The notes beneath the pieces are model-generated. The model was not told the DNA's origin. It made no database searches and was given only the letters and a program-made list of their open reading frames with translations. From Melastoma dodecandrum (taxonomy: Eukaryota; Streptophyta; Magnoliopsida; Myrtales; Melastomataceae), in the NCBI GenBank assembly GCA_029817715.1, contig JARUPY010000248.1, forward strand, positions 2,232,001 through 2,296,000: 64,000 nucleotides of DNA. Direction: 5' to 3'. A program made the translations under genes and the position numbers. Below are positions 1 through 11,250 of this stretch, in pieces (position 1 is the first letter of the stretch; every line of letters starts with the position of its first letter).

Positions 1-897
1 GTTTTCATCAAACGGTTCCAGGGGTTACGGTTTCTTACGGTAAGTCAGCTCCTAATATGCTTTTTCCCTTCTTTCCCGCCTTACCTTATCAATTTTTATT
101 TACAATTCTTTCTGAGTTATGATTTTTTGGAGGATTTTTGGGATGGGTTAGGCTGATTGAGCCGTGGGTGATGGGAATATTTTCTTAAAAGTTCTTTTTG
201 TCTGAACATAGCCGGTCAAAGGGTGATTCTGTGGGGTTTGGATTTTGATTTTAATGTAATTTGAGGCGTTGGTGCTCTGGATCATCTGTTTGCGTGTGGT
301 TAGTTCTTCCCAAGTAATGAGTGTGATACCCTATTTAGGGTGGTTCGAAGGAAAGCTACATCTGTTTGCGTGTGGTTAGGTTGATTGAGTTCCCCCCTTC
401 TGCTTTTTTATTTAGGAAAATTATGTCTATTCTTGGAGGTGCTTTTTATCTTGGAATGGTATATTAGTTAATGTTAGCATATCTGGGATTACTATTATGT
501 TCCTGTTTGAACAGAGTTCTATTGATTTTAGGAGGATAAAAGCTTTTTTGAGCTAAATTGGTGGATCACTTAATAGTTCTGGGTATGATGAGTTGGAAAT
601 TTGGATTTCGCATCCCAAGAAAAGCTTTAGCTATGTGATATAGATCATGTTGTACTTCTCATCTTCGGTGCTGCAGCTTTTGGTTGTAGTCATACTTAGC
701 TTCTGGGAACTCCTGGCTAGATGCAGTGGATTTGGGTAGCTCTTTTACTTAGGACAATTGATTTGGTTTGTGGATATCTAGCATGTTTTTAGAACTTTTG
801 GCTTGGCTAGTAGATACTCGGCATATTGGTACGTAGTTGGGATGAATCTCTGTATCCCCTGCTCCTTTGGTATGCTAATTAAAAGTGCTCTAATAGA
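1..897 (+). other. Non-coding stretch, possible intron of a gene lying to the left
   Basis: No protein family is recognisable. A perfect plant 5' splice consensus (ACG followed by GTAAGT) begins at 40, so the first 39 bases could be the end of an exon, perhaps a 5' UTR exon, whose gene starts outside the window. The T-rich sequence that follows looks like plant intron. An exact 21-bp direct repeat occurs at 283-303 and 359-379. No downstream exon could be matched, so this is only suggestive. Confidence 0.3.
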
Positions 898-899
898 AG

Positions 900-1056
900 G
901 CACCGGAACCTGCACCAGAATTAAGGGTAGGTTCTTGGGTGGTTTTTTAAACCACATGATAGGTTCTAGGTTCTAAAATTAAGGAACCGGCCATTACATG
1001 GTAGGTTCCAGGTTCCACGTCCGAAACTTACCCACCCAGAACCTGCTCACCCCTAG
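900..1056. repeat. MITE-like short inverted-repeat element
   Basis: A GGTAGGTTCTTGGGTGG segment near 927-943 is mirrored by a complementary CCCACCCAGAACCTGCTCACC segment near 1031-1051. Between them lie repeated 'aggttc' words. Such GGTTC-rich short elements are common non-autonomous hAT-like repeats in plants. Assignment to hAT is inferred from general appearance. No clean target duplication was found. Confidence 0.4.
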
Positions 1057-1677
1057 TGGCAGGGGACGGAAGAGTGGTGAAGCAGCGACACCTCCCCCTC
1101 TACTGAGTTCTCCAATTAGCTCTCCCCGTTTGAAAGAAAACAAAAATAAATGAAAAAAGAAACAAAAACATAAAGGAGTTTGGTGGGGGAGATTTGGCTT
1201 TTTCTTATTACATTTCCCCCCTATGCCTTTGAGGGGGGAAGAAAAAAAAGAAAATTTTATTCCCAAACCCACAACCATTGGCTCCAGAACGCTTTGGCTA
1301 ACCTCAAAAAATTTTAGCCTTCGACTCCCATTTCCTTCTCCGCCTCACGAGAAAGTCTCCACCACCGTTCTTGCCTCTCGATTGTTCCTGATCAGGGTAA
1401 GCGGAAGTCAGTAACACGGAACCCCCCTCGAACCAGCTCAAACGTAGCGGCAACAGCGGAAGGCGACAACATCGGCGGCAAGTTTGACCTCAACTCACCT
1501 TAACAATGACAAGGAAGACTTCCCCGGCGTTTACTGCAGAGCCTCTCCTCCTCAACCTCCAGCACCCTCAAACCAATTTTCTCAACGCTCAGGACAACAA
1601 CGGGAAGAAGTGACGATGAACCTGTTGAAACTCCAACGTCCCCTCTTTGTTTTGTTATTGGCGGCTGTTCCCCAAAA

Positions 1678-1763
1678 AACTTGTGTCCATCCACTCCCCA
1701 AAAGACAAGGAGTAGCCGGAAAGCACCTCCTGGGGGGAACTTGTGTCCATCCACTCCCCAAAA
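1678..1763 (+). repeat. Two exact 26-bp repeats with 60-bp period
   Basis: The same 26 bases (AACTTGTGTCCATCCACTCC then CCAAAA) stand at 1678-1703 and 1738-1763. The period is 60 bp, a multiple of three, inside an open frame running 1484-1789, so it would encode a 20-residue repeat containing CVHPLPK. The frame matches no family I know. The surrounding stretch 1060-1800 otherwise shows nothing recognisable. Confidence 0.5.
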
Positions 1764-1799
1764 AACTTGTACAGGTCTTCCTTGACTAGAGCCTCAAGA

Positions 1800-4240
1800 C
1801 CCGTGTCATCTTCAACCATTTCCTGGACACGGCAGCGATGAAGACGAGTCCCAGCCTCAACAACCAACAATGGTGAGCAACCTCACTTTCGTTTTTGTGT
1901 GTGTTTATCCTTATACGATGGCACTCATCCTCTTTTCCTCCCTTTCCTCTTTTGCTTTCTGCGAGAAAATGACATCAACGAGGCGAGGAGTATTGGAGGA
2001 GTACGAGGCTCTTATATTCTTGGTTGGTCAGCCTCGACTTCGTATATTGCTTCATCAGACGTCATATGTGTTCCCATCACGAACACCTAGCGGACTCCCG
2101 ACATGCACACGAGTCTCCCATCATGAACGTGCGTGCTCGAAAGATGTGGGGTAGGCTTTAGTCTCCCATCGCGAGCGCTTACCCCCACAAACTCCTCCGA
2201 AAGCCATGTCGATTAGGCTTCATCCTCGGTGAGTCACTCTACGATACGTTCTCTCTTTATTTTGCAGACCACGTAGACAAATCTAACCTCCTTTCTTGCA
2301 GTTGTTTGCATGAACACACATGGCGGCATCTTTGGAAATCTCGAAAAAAACGTCAGGATGTCATAACCGGAGCTAGCAAACTCAAAATCACACTAAATCA
2401 GGTCTATTCTCTCCCTATCTTTGATTGTTCTTTGCTGACAAGTTGTGTGTTAGCATTATGTGGGTGCAACCTGGGCTGTGTTTGATTTTCTGGGGACATA
2501 CGCATGCTCGAATATGAGTGTTCATTGCTTATGCGTATACTTGAGGTTTTCTATCGTAATTCTTTGCTCAATGCATGGATTGGACAGTTTTACAACTCTT
2601 TAGCTTCCTTTCTTAATGGGAAACAACTTCAATGTTGAAATGTTTTCTAAAAGGACGCATTTTGCTGGTGTTTTACCTCATTGAACATCGGACAATGAAT
2701 CTGCCCTGTTCCGTGGATCCATGGAGCGTGCAGTTGCATTCTATCAAACATATTTTAATCCATATAGCTCGGATTGTTTGAAAGCACTTAAAGTCATTTC
2801 TTCTTTGGTTCTGCTATAACTTTCGTGTTTTAAGCTTCTTCAATTGATACGTGTTTGCTCGGGTTTCATTTGTTCGAAAAAAGCAGCTTGATCTTATATA
2901 TGAGTGGAATAGCTATCTCAGTTTTTCAGACCCAACTCAAACACCAAGCTCCGTTCGATCTGAAATTGGTTGGAACGGATGTCCTTTTGAGTTTTCTAAA
3001 ACTTTTGTGTTATGCACTTTCTCATTAAACCTACATATCCTTGTCCAATTACCAGTGGAGTGCATATAGGTCAGAGATGTTACTGCATCTTATGACAGAT
3101 CCATATTGTTGTATGAGAAAATTCATATTTCTTTCTCCACGTGCCTGAATTTACTAAATTTATGTATCTGAAACCATATTTAAGCCTTCTACAAATTTTG
3201 TTCTTTGAGTTTTGGCTTTCGGGTTCATCTGGTTAGTCCAATAATTCAGGAAAGACGAAGACTTCTAATGTCATTTGCTCCTTTGCGGCAGCATGAGTGA
3301 CTTGTGCTCCAGATAGCACAATTTACTTATTTGAGTTCCGAATGGACTAAAATTAAAACATAGAGTTAGATTTCTTAATCTACTACAACTTTTATGCTTT
3401 ACATTTTTTATTTTGAGCAAGTTTAGCCTATGATCAACCGTGGTCAAACTTGGTTACAATGTTGTTTGATTGAAACATGTTCTGTTCGAAGGTCCCAATT
3501 CTTTGTGATGCTGACAACAGCTTACATGTCCATTTTTCCTAAAATTTGGCATGCTAAATCTTCATTGATCAAGCTTCTAGAAAAGTTTCATAATTTTTCG
3601 ATTAAAGAATGAGAAGTTATGAATTTTTCTTTATTTGTACATAAGTTGTCCAGTTTTCATAAATAGCCACAGCTTTTCCTTGATTTCCGGAGATTTCACC
3701 ATTGGATACAAACGAAATTTGACATGAAAGTTCTCCTTTAAGATACAAATTCATAGGCCTTGATTTCACTTAAATTGGACAATTCTAAGTGAAGTTATGC
3801 TTTCTTTTCATACCAGCATGCATTATGTCTCTTTTCTGCATATATGTCCAACTTCATTATTGCATAACGTGTAATTTCACCGTTAGATTTAGTTGATATT
3901 TGAAAAACATATTTGTCATTGAATTATTTATTTAATGTGTGGTTGGATCTTTATCCTCTTAATTTCGTAATGACTTACATTTATTTCTTTAATTCCGAAT
4001 CAATTCTTTGATTTCGAGTTGGGCATTAACTAATCATGTTTACATCTTCTTTGCATGGACATTACACATGTGATGATGAGGTCTCTCGAGGTTTCTACAA
4101 TCTCGAAGACGAAGATTTCTCAAAGGCGTGTGTGACAAACCGCGCTCGGTTAGATCTACCGCGGCATTAAAAATGAAAACCGGAACCCGTTTGTAAGTAT
4201 TGGTCAAGTAGTTTTAAGGGGTACGAACTTCGATACCCAC
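1800..4240. repeat. AT-rich retrotransposon-like non-coding DNA, probably LTR/UTR remains
   Basis: There is no long reading frame. The text has the style of Ty3/gypsy (Tat/Ogre-like) LTR or UTR sequence, with phrases such as 'ctacaacttttatg' near 3382 that recur in the tandem array at 31 kb. A 'ccgcgctcggttagatctacc' segment near 4140 also looks LTR-like. No pair of terminal repeats or target duplication was found, so the lineage is a guess. Confidence 0.3.
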
Positions 4241-4405
4241 TAAAAAGAAGTATTGGCTTTAAAAAATGGAATAAAAGCCTTATATCTTTTTGGCACCTAA
4301 GAAATTCTTAGTGCGTTCTGACTCGACCTATGTAAAAAAGTTCATGAGTCTGAACCTCAAGGAGGCTAGATAGACTAGACTATTGAGGTTACAAGAGTGG
4401 TTTAG

Positions 4406-4552
4406 TTTTATAAATTCGATGTCGAATACATTTCTTCAGACAAAAACATAATAGCTGACTCTTTCTCTAGAGAACTTGCAGATGGATCCAGCCGCGAAGA
4501 GGAAGATTTGCTGGTGATGCAAGCAGGAGGGAAAGAAGGTATGCCCCAATAA
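4406..4552 (+). pseudogene. RNase H C-terminal fragment of pararetroviral polymerase
   Basis: One open frame from 4406 shows the motif NIIADSFSREL, which is typical of the end of reverse-transcriptase RNase H domains (the 'ADxLxRE' signature). An in-frame TAG stands at 4403 and a TAA near 4550, so only a remnant is open. Upstream the similarity continues in other frames, showing frameshifts. The copy is dead. Confidence 0.55.
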
Positions 4553-4559
4553 GAAAGAG

Positions 4560-5128
4560 AGTGGGTATAGTGATGCTGGTTCTGTTTCAGGAACGAAAGC
4601 AGCTCTCTGCTGGCAGTGTAAGCGACCTGGACATAGATCTTTTGAATGTCCAAATAAGCTGAAAGCTGCGAACTCCCAAAAGGGAGTGGTCAATCTCAAG
4701 GAGAAGGTTATTATTGACTCTGAGGGAGAAGCGAAAACAGATTCCCGGAAGGGAATGGCTAATCCAAAAAAGAAAGCTTCGGCTAACTGTAAAGGAAGGC
4801 AAAAGTTGATTTCCAGAAAGAGATGGCTGAACCCAAGGAAAAGTTTTCGACCAATTCTAAGGGGAAAGCGAAGATAAGTTTCCGGGAAGGGAAGATGGAT
4901 CCGAAGGAGAAGGATAACACTGACTCCAAAGGAGACACGAAGAAAGATCCTCAAGAGATGATGGTTGATCCTAAGGAGGAAAGTTCCAAAAGAAAGACAA
5001 ATATGGCAGATCTGAAGGAAGAAGCCCAGCTTGATTCTCAAGGAAAAGCCAAGAGAAAGATGAAAGCAAAGCAGCTTAATTCCTCTAGTCCTGAGAAGGA
5101 TGATCCGGTAAAAGAAGAAAAGGTTTAA
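4560..5128 (+). pseudogene. CCHC zinc-knuckle (coat/gag-like) fragment with charged tail
   Basis: Bases 4608-4649 encode C-X2-C-X4-H-X4-C (CWQCKRPGHRSFEC), the nucleic-acid-binding knuckle of caulimovirid coat proteins and retroelement gag. A degenerate first knuckle broken by a stop lies about 100 bases upstream. The downstream 450 bases are very rich in Lys and Glu and contain a repeated 'Pro-Lys-Glu-Lys' style in several frames, suggesting frameshifted low-complexity sequence. A long antisense frame over the same DNA is only a shadow of this. Confidence 0.55.
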
Positions 5129-5343
5129 GAACCTTGGTGGCATCCATTAACCACGGAACAGTTTAATTACTGCCGAAATCACTTGGCCAAAGAGCAAAAC
5201 ATCTCAATAAACCAAGCCTTCAAATCCTATAAGAGTCTCTTGCAGACACGAGAGGAGAAGCTGAGTATGCTCGAGAAGAGGTAGATTTCAAAGCCTTCAT
5301 AGGTGAGCCAATTCAGAAGGAAGAACCTTATGAGACGGCAGAA

Positions 5344-5793
5344 ATGGAGTATGACGAGTATTTTAACTATGAAGTACCAAACATGCTCGAAGAAGGTAAT
5401 CCTAAAGTTAAGAAAAATCTTGAGGAAGCAATTCCTCAAAGATATTCGGTTAAAGAATCCTGTGAGCAGGCACATGATTGCAAAATTCATGAGGGTTCGG
5501 AAGAATCCTGGTATTTTAATTTTGACTCTTTTGAAGATGGATCCCTATCATGGGATGCCACTGTTGTCTGTGGAGGACTCATGGGTAGCATCAAGAATAA
5601 TTTTAAATGTCAGATTGAGTTTTTCGCAGCAAAAGAAGTCGAGTATATCAAAGATCTAGATTCTAAGCTTTGTACTTCGCCCATATCTACACTGGATATC
5701 GAAGAAGTGATCGTCCCTGATGATCAATTCAGGAATGGTGGGAGTAGCTTTACCATATTTGTATGCAAGGTTTGTGGATATTCTGGAGATTGA
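5344..5793 (+). pseudogene. Unrecognised ORF (149 codons) of the pararetrovirus-like element
   Basis: Open from an ATG to a stop, acidic, with a C-terminal VCKVCG cysteine pair. I recognise no domain. It lies between the zinc-knuckle region and a second ORF that overlaps it by about 30 bases in another frame, as happens when a longer ancestral frame has shifted. It is best taken as part of the element's last polyprotein or accessory frame. Confidence 0.35.
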
Positions 5794-6071
5794 TATCAGA
5801 ACCAGAACAGATTGAGCCACTGCCCCATCTGGTAAAGTTTATACTCGGATGCCTGGGATATGAACCAAAGTATGCCACGACATTGATTACCAGCACTATG
5901 ATGGAGGAAGATGAATATGAAAAGATGAGAAAGGTAATCCTTCCCAATATGCAATTTTGGGACATCCATCCTAGTGAAAGTAGACGACTCATAGAACCTC
6001 AACGACATGACCTTGATCATAGAGGTTTATGGCGGAAGTATTACAAGGATAAACCATACGAAAAGCCATAA
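5763..6071 (+). pseudogene. Second unrecognised ORF (102 codons) of the pararetrovirus-like element
   Basis: It overlaps the end of the preceding ORF in a different frame and runs to a stop at 6071. It includes a stretch with LVKFILGCLGYEPKYATTLI and a charged C terminus. Similar protein-like text continues to about 6500 in a further frame, interrupted by stops. Function unknown. Continuity across frames suggests a single ancestral coding region damaged by indels. Confidence 0.3.
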
Positions 6072-6617
6072 AGTTTGAGTTCTTGAAGAATGTGCTCGAG
6101 CATGTATTAGTCCAAAAGGACAAGTATTACATGCTCAGTGACGGGATGACAACCATTACGATCTTCCGTTCTTATTTAAGCTATGCGGATGAACAAGCTG
6201 GAGAACAAGGATGTGAAAGAGTTTTTGATCTTCTGGATAGATTCTGAAAGAGAGAAAACTCCGACTTATGCCTTCGGACTGATACATTTGAAGTCTGGAG
6301 AAAAATTGTTGATTACACAGATAAATCATTGGCAAAACGATTTGCACAAGATGAAGAGAGAACCCAACGAATTCATGAAGAATACCAACGACAGAGGGGA
6401 CTCTCTGGAAATGAAATTGGCGAGACATCCGATGCCAATAATGAAGGAATTTCCAAGGACAAGGCAATAATGCAGATGGGAGAAAGCTGTATAAAGTTAT
6501 ATTAGACATTTTTGTCGGTCACTAGGACTATCAACTAACTTTTTTAGTTTTTCAAAAATTTAGATTCCTTTTACTTTTGAGCTGACAAATAGTGCAAAGA
6601 CGCCAACATCTTTTGTG

Positions 6618-6625
6618 TATATATT
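6618..6625 (+). promoter_or_regulatory. TATA box of the pararetrovirus-like element
   Basis: TATATATT in the context tgtgTATATATTtca. The same box and flanks recur at 38895 in the second copy, followed in both by 'gaactttctctcacatctctc'-like sequence. Position about 830 bases before the primer-binding site is right for the start of a long caulimovirid leader. Transcription today is not shown. Confidence 0.45.
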
Positions 6626-7450
6626 TCACAACCCTCTACCTCATTTGGAGAGGCGATCTGAATATAGAACTTTCTCTCACATCTCTCTAAGTTTAAGTTC
6701 TTTAATCTGTCTCCAGAATACCTTAAGAAATCAAGAGTAAGATTGTTAGAATTAACCTAAAAATAAAATTGGTTAAGCCTAACAGGAGGTGAGATCTTTG
6801 AATCAAAACCTTGAAGGATAAGCCTTTGGTCTGAAACCTTGCTAAGGAGGACGAGTGCCTATATAAGACCTTCAAGGTAAGGGCATTTGGGATGACACAG
6901 ACGGACCTCTCCATTTCACCGAATTCTCAATTCTGAGAAGTGAAGAACTCTTGAATTTCTGAAGTTGCAGAAGCTTGGTGAACCCATAGAGCTACTCATC
7001 AAAGAAAGGTATGATAAACATCTTTTGTATTCAAGTTGTTTATGTTATTCTTTATGTCTAGAAAGAAGAATTTAGTTAAGTAAACTTAATTAAATTGGTG
7101 CAAGTGAACGAGTCATTTCTATGACTGATTGTCCAAACCCAGAATTACTCCATCTAGATCACATGGTTGGCAAGGATTCTACTATTGGACTTTTGACTAT
7201 GGTAGTGGATCGTTTGGAAGGTCTATCGGCCTAGATAACCCAGTTGTTTAGGTTTGTAGATAGATATTCTAAGAAATTAAAAGAACTGACTCTGGCCAGG
7301 GTGAATTTGAGGAATTCTTCCTTGAAGGTAAGTCTAGTTTGGGATTTACGGCTAGTTCAAGATACTCTGATGAGTATTTGAGGTTGGCAGAACGCCGGCG
7401 ACAAAGACAATTAAAAAAAACTTCCTAAGTTTGTATAATGCGTGTCTAAT

Positions 7451-7461
7451 TGGTATCAGAG
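7451..7461 (+). other. tRNA-Met primer-binding site (TGGTATCAGAG)
   Basis: Eleven bases match the start of the consensus TGGTATCAGAGC that is complementary to the 3' end of plant initiator tRNA-Met. Caulimoviridae and Copia elements use it to start reverse transcription. Placed downstream of the TATA box and leader, on the same strand as the RNase H fragment, it supports the pararetrovirus reading. Confidence 0.6.
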
Positions 7462-7470
7462 TCATTTAGG

Positions 7471-8075
7471 AAAAATTTTCTATTTTTGTCTTGAGGGACT
7501 AAATTGCAAAAAAAAATAAAATTTGGGGCTGATTTAGAGGTAGGAGAAAAGTAAGGAAAGAAACTGCCGTAAAATTATAATTTTAAAACCCACAACTTTA
7601 AACGACAAAATATTTTGAGACACATAGGTAAAAAGGAACAAAACTCTTTGTTTGAATACTGAACTTGTTCTAAAAGCCAATTGGGCTTTGAAATCGATTC
7701 GGCCTACGAAAAGATTAAAAGTTATCCCAATGTCAGTTTTCTTCATCCATGAGACTTGTTGCATCGATTTATATTAAATCACACCCGCAATCGTACTAAG
7801 TCTTCGGTCGTTACACCCACTTGTTCTTAATTGTTATCTTGTCCTTTTTGCAACTTTACCAACTCGAAGGTCGTTGTTCTATAACTTCATCATAGCATAC
7901 GCCCTAGCGGTCCGCGATGCTCAAGTCGGCCCATTATTTAAGCCTAACATTTAAGTCCAACGGAGATTCACTTTAAAACCCCAATTGGCTATAAAGATGG
8001 TAGCCCGCTCATATTTATAAACTAGTTTGACAGATCTTAGGTTGACTATAAAGATGGACCTCTCCGGCGGCCGAT
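7471..8075. other. Intergenic, nothing recognised
   Basis: AT-rich DNA between the pararetrovirus-like fragment and the 3' end of the MATE gene. It should contain the MATE 3' UTR, which I could not delimit. Two near-identical short phrases, 'gactataaagatgg' at about 7987 and 8045, form a small direct repeat spanning the stop region. Confidence 0.4.
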
Positions 8076-10027
8076 CTACTGTCCATCTCTGTCAACCACG
8101 CCCACACCGCTGCTAGCGACTCTGTTGGAAGCCTTCTTTGCCTGAAAATACCCACCGCATGTTGTTGAGACGCTCGGACATCTAGGAACGAACTGAAGAT
8201 TCTGAAAATGGATGAACTTACTTCTTTGTCCCAGTCGGTACGGACTGTCAGTATGGCAAAGAGGAGCACTTGCAATATCAAGGCCACGATGATCCCGCTC
8301 CATAGTCCCTTCAGTGTTTGAATATCTTAAGTTAGTACAAGAATCATGATCGATTGGTCATTGGATGATTCCATATGTTGAAAAGGATCACTGCTCACCT
8401 TTCCGCCGAGATGGAAGTAAAAAGCAAGCAATGCAGCCACGGGGATCCCTACGAGATAGTAAGCACCCAGGTTGATGAACGCCCCAGCCTTCTGCCACCC
8501 GCAGCCTCTGGCCGTGCCAGAGAGCACCGACTGGATCCCATCAAAGACATGGGATGCTGCCAGGAGCAACAGCATGTCCCCAACGTAGTTCACCACTTCC
8601 TCTTCACTGCTGTAGAAATATCCCCACATCTTCCTGCCCGAAACCATCAGGGCCCCAACGGCAAGGCCTTCCATCATTACCATGATCAAGGCCACCCGAA
8701 TAGCCAGACGGGCAGCTCTTGGCCTCCCGGCACCCAGTTCATTGGAAACTCTCGTGCTGGGATTTTGACAGTCGTAAGGCAATGCACTTTAGATACTGAG
8801 GGAGTAGTTTAAACAATTGTTACGGGTTGGGACCTGACATCTCACCTTATCGAACCGCTTAATCCGAGACCCATCATATATATCAGCGTACAGGTATTAA
8901 GGCTGCACGAGAAAAGCACCACAATCAGCATTCAACGGTTTGCAATAATACAATCAAATAAAAAACCAAAAAACCCTCCTTTCTAACCTAATCGACAGGA
9001 CTGAGGTCTCCAGTTTCGGATTCGGAAGAAGACCCGACATCAAAACCATCATCTCGAATGACCAGATCTCGAGGCTGTCAAAGGTCAGTCAGCAGTATGT
9101 CTAGGATGGGAATAGGCTACAAGCTACAGAAGAACCCTTACCATGACATGACCGCAGCAGGGATTGCGAGTTTAAGGAAGCAGAGTATCCCCTGCAAGTC
9201 GAGTGCATCCCTGGAGAAACCTGTCCAGGTCATCTTGCAGGAAGGCGAAACCCTGACGTACACCGCCAACAACACCACATTGATCCAATACGATATGGTG
9301 TTGGCCACGGCCGCGCCTTTATACCCCAAACCAAACTTGAAAACCAGGTACCAGCATATAATGATGTGGAACAACGTGGTGATCCCGGTGCTGACTGTCA
9401 TAGGGACCACGTTGTTCTGTGTCTGCAGGAACCTCACCTGGCACTGCAGGAGCGCACAGGCGAAAATGCTAGGGATCATGTACTTGGCGTACGTTCCGGC
9501 CTCCGTTGAGATCTCAGGGTCCTGCCCCAGGGCTTGGAGGATTGTGCTGGTGTTCGCCCACATGAGCGTGAGGGGAACGCACACGAGGAGGAGAACGATC
9601 ATGGCCCTCTGCTTGTGGATCCCGAGCATTTGGTACTGCTTCGCACCGTAGGACTGGCCACAGAACGTGTCCAACGCACTTCCCAGCCCAATCTATTATA
9701 GCATGGACAGTCAGCACCTCCTAACGAAATAATCTTTTTACGTGTATGCCGTCAAAAGGGCCGGCAAGTCCCTTCCATACGTACCATGAGGCTGAAACCA
9801 GTGACGGAAGCAAAGGATGTGGCCATGGAAGCCCCCGCAAGGGCGAGCTCCCCGAAATGGCCAACAAACATGACAGAAATCACCTGGCGGCCGTGTAGCA
9901 TCAGATAGACAAGCACGAGGGGTCCCGCGAGCAGGACCTGGCGCTTCATCTCCTGGGAAAACTTATCCTCCTGGGCCGGGTAGGGCTGAGCCACAGGCAG
10001 CAGGGGAGACTTAGGGCCGGCGTCCAT
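8076..10027 (-). CDS. MATE/DTX (DETOXIFICATION) efflux carrier
   Basis: Proton-coupled multidrug and toxin extrusion carrier of a plasma or vacuolar membrane; plant DTX members move alkaloids, flavonoids, organic acids or hormones. Seven exons join in frame: 10027-9785, 9692-9142, 9074-8988, 8902-8846, 8756-8399, 8308-8222, 8141-8076, giving 482 aa, the usual family length. All introns are GT-AG. Visible family blocks are the N-terminal [36 protein letters not shown] (exon 2), [20 protein letters not shown] (exon 3), [17 protein letters not shown] (exon 4/5 junction) and [20 protein letters not shown] (exon 5). Twelve membrane segments are expected. The ATG at 10027 is the first before the conserved N terminus. 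Exon 4 is small (57 bp) and slightly unusual, reading [12 protein letters not shown] where relatives usually have a Pro. The substrate cannot be told. The next gene, 2 kb upstream on the same strand, is 4CL. Confidence 0.93.
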
Positions 10028-10862
10028 GGCTGCCTAGGGAGGAGATATATGTCGTCGGACACACGACCGAGAAATTTAAGATTAGTGGAGGGGGATTTTT
10101 TGTCGGACAGATTGTCTGTCGCCGCGGGTCTCAATCTCAAACCATCGTTAATTATTTATTGGGTGCTACCCTCCCTCAAAGACCACATCCATGTGCTTTA
10201 ATTTCCTTGTGTGGGACGATAAAAAAAAACAAGCGAACGTTTTTTTTGTGTTGTATCTATCTGTCTGTCCATGAGGAGTATTGGGATAAAAGGACCACGT
10301 GAAAGACTTGACGTAATCTCTCCATCGGAGAGATTACATCAATTTATTTTTAATGTATGACTTGTGCCTGGCCGCCTTCATCGGAGTGATCCTACTCCTC
10401 CTCCTCGTATGCCCGTGGATGTTTTGGACCGCTCGCGATATCAAGTAAGGCACGAGTTATGTGCATACGTCTCAGTCCGACAAATTATAGGTCAGCAATG
10501 AGATTTATCTTAAATGTGTTGCTTGTTTTGTAGAAATGAAAGAGTCGGAATATAATTCCAAGTAGGCTATTCAATGAATTTGTAATACATCAGTTTAAAA
10601 TTTGACTCTTTTTTTAAACTATAGTGATATTTTTGGTATATGATTAAATATCCTAACTACATTCCATTATTGGAATTGAAAATCTTGTTACACCTCCAAA
10701 TCTGGATAGGTGCCAAACATCGAGTTAGTCGACTACGCAGAGTCCACGATAAAATTTCACTCTAAAACTAATTGACTATAAAGAAGAAAGCCGTCAACTT
10801 ACTTGCCCAATTTTAATAGTAACTCTTTTAAGTTGCCATTAACATTCTTTTTGGCCAAATAC
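10028..10862. other. Upstream region of the MATE gene, no further gene seen
   Basis: It contains the presumed MATE promoter and 5' UTR on the minus strand. A short palindromic phrase near 10310-10335 (gtaatctctccatcggagagattac) could form a hairpin of about 11 bp. Otherwise AT-rich with no open frames of interest. Confidence 0.4.
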
Positions 10863-11250
10863 TCAAATATATCCTAAACGTTAACTTTTTTCGATTTAGC
10901 CTAATATTTAAAAAATATCTTCTAACATCTCAACGTTAGACCGTTATCTCAATTATATCATCCATTAGTCATCCCCGCTAACGGAGTCGTACGTGGCGCT
11001 GACATGGCAGTTAACGTCGTCAACTCCTTGTTTAATCTATTTTCTCTGTAATAAATTATCAAATATATCTTAAACTTTGACATTTTTTCTAATTTAGCCT
11101 AACATTTGAAAAATATCATGTTACATCCCGACGAGAAGCCCGTTATCTTCAATATATTCTATGTTAGCGGTCGACGCTAACGGAGTCCTACATGATGTCG
11201 ATACGAAAATTAACGATGTCAGCGCCACGTTTAGTCTATTTTTTCTCAAA
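10863..11250 (+). repeat. Two tandem units of about 196 bp
   Basis: 'tcaaatatatc' at 10863 recurs at 11059, and the two units remain alignable across phrases such as 'atttagcctaa', 'aaaaatatc' and 'cgctaacggagtc'. Identity is moderate. It lies between the MATE and 4CL genes. Similar phrases are common in retroelement LTRs, but no ends were found. Confidence 0.5.

Larger units (their letters stand above)
4250..7470 (+). mobile_element. Endogenous pararetrovirus-like (Caulimoviridae) fragment, broken
   Basis: Read left to right this holds a decayed reverse-transcriptase/RNase H tail (about 4270-4470), a CCHC zinc knuckle (4608-4649) with a Lys/Glu-rich tail, three overlapping or adjacent broken reading frames (5344-6500), a TATA-type promoter (6618), a leader of about 800 bases, and a tRNA-Met primer-binding site (7451). 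A promoter and long leader ending in TGGTATCAGAG is the layout of Caulimoviridae. The absence of integrase after RNase H argues against Ty3/gypsy. The left part of the polymerase, protease and movement-protein region is missing, and stops and frameshifts interrupt what remains, so the copy cannot be functional. The genus cannot be assigned. A related leader lies at 38.9-39.6 kb. Confidence 0.55.

Noticed and set aside
154..166. TGATTGAGCCGTG, identical to the first 13 bases of some miR171 members
   Set aside because: The rest of the 21-mer does not match (GGTGATGG instead of CCAATATC) and no complementary arm is nearby, so it is a chance match.
4436..5143. Long antisense open frame of 235 codons
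   Set aside because: It mirrors the Lys/Glu-rich zinc-knuckle region on the other strand (AAG/GAA codons read as CTT/TTC, giving a Phe/Leu-rich shadow).
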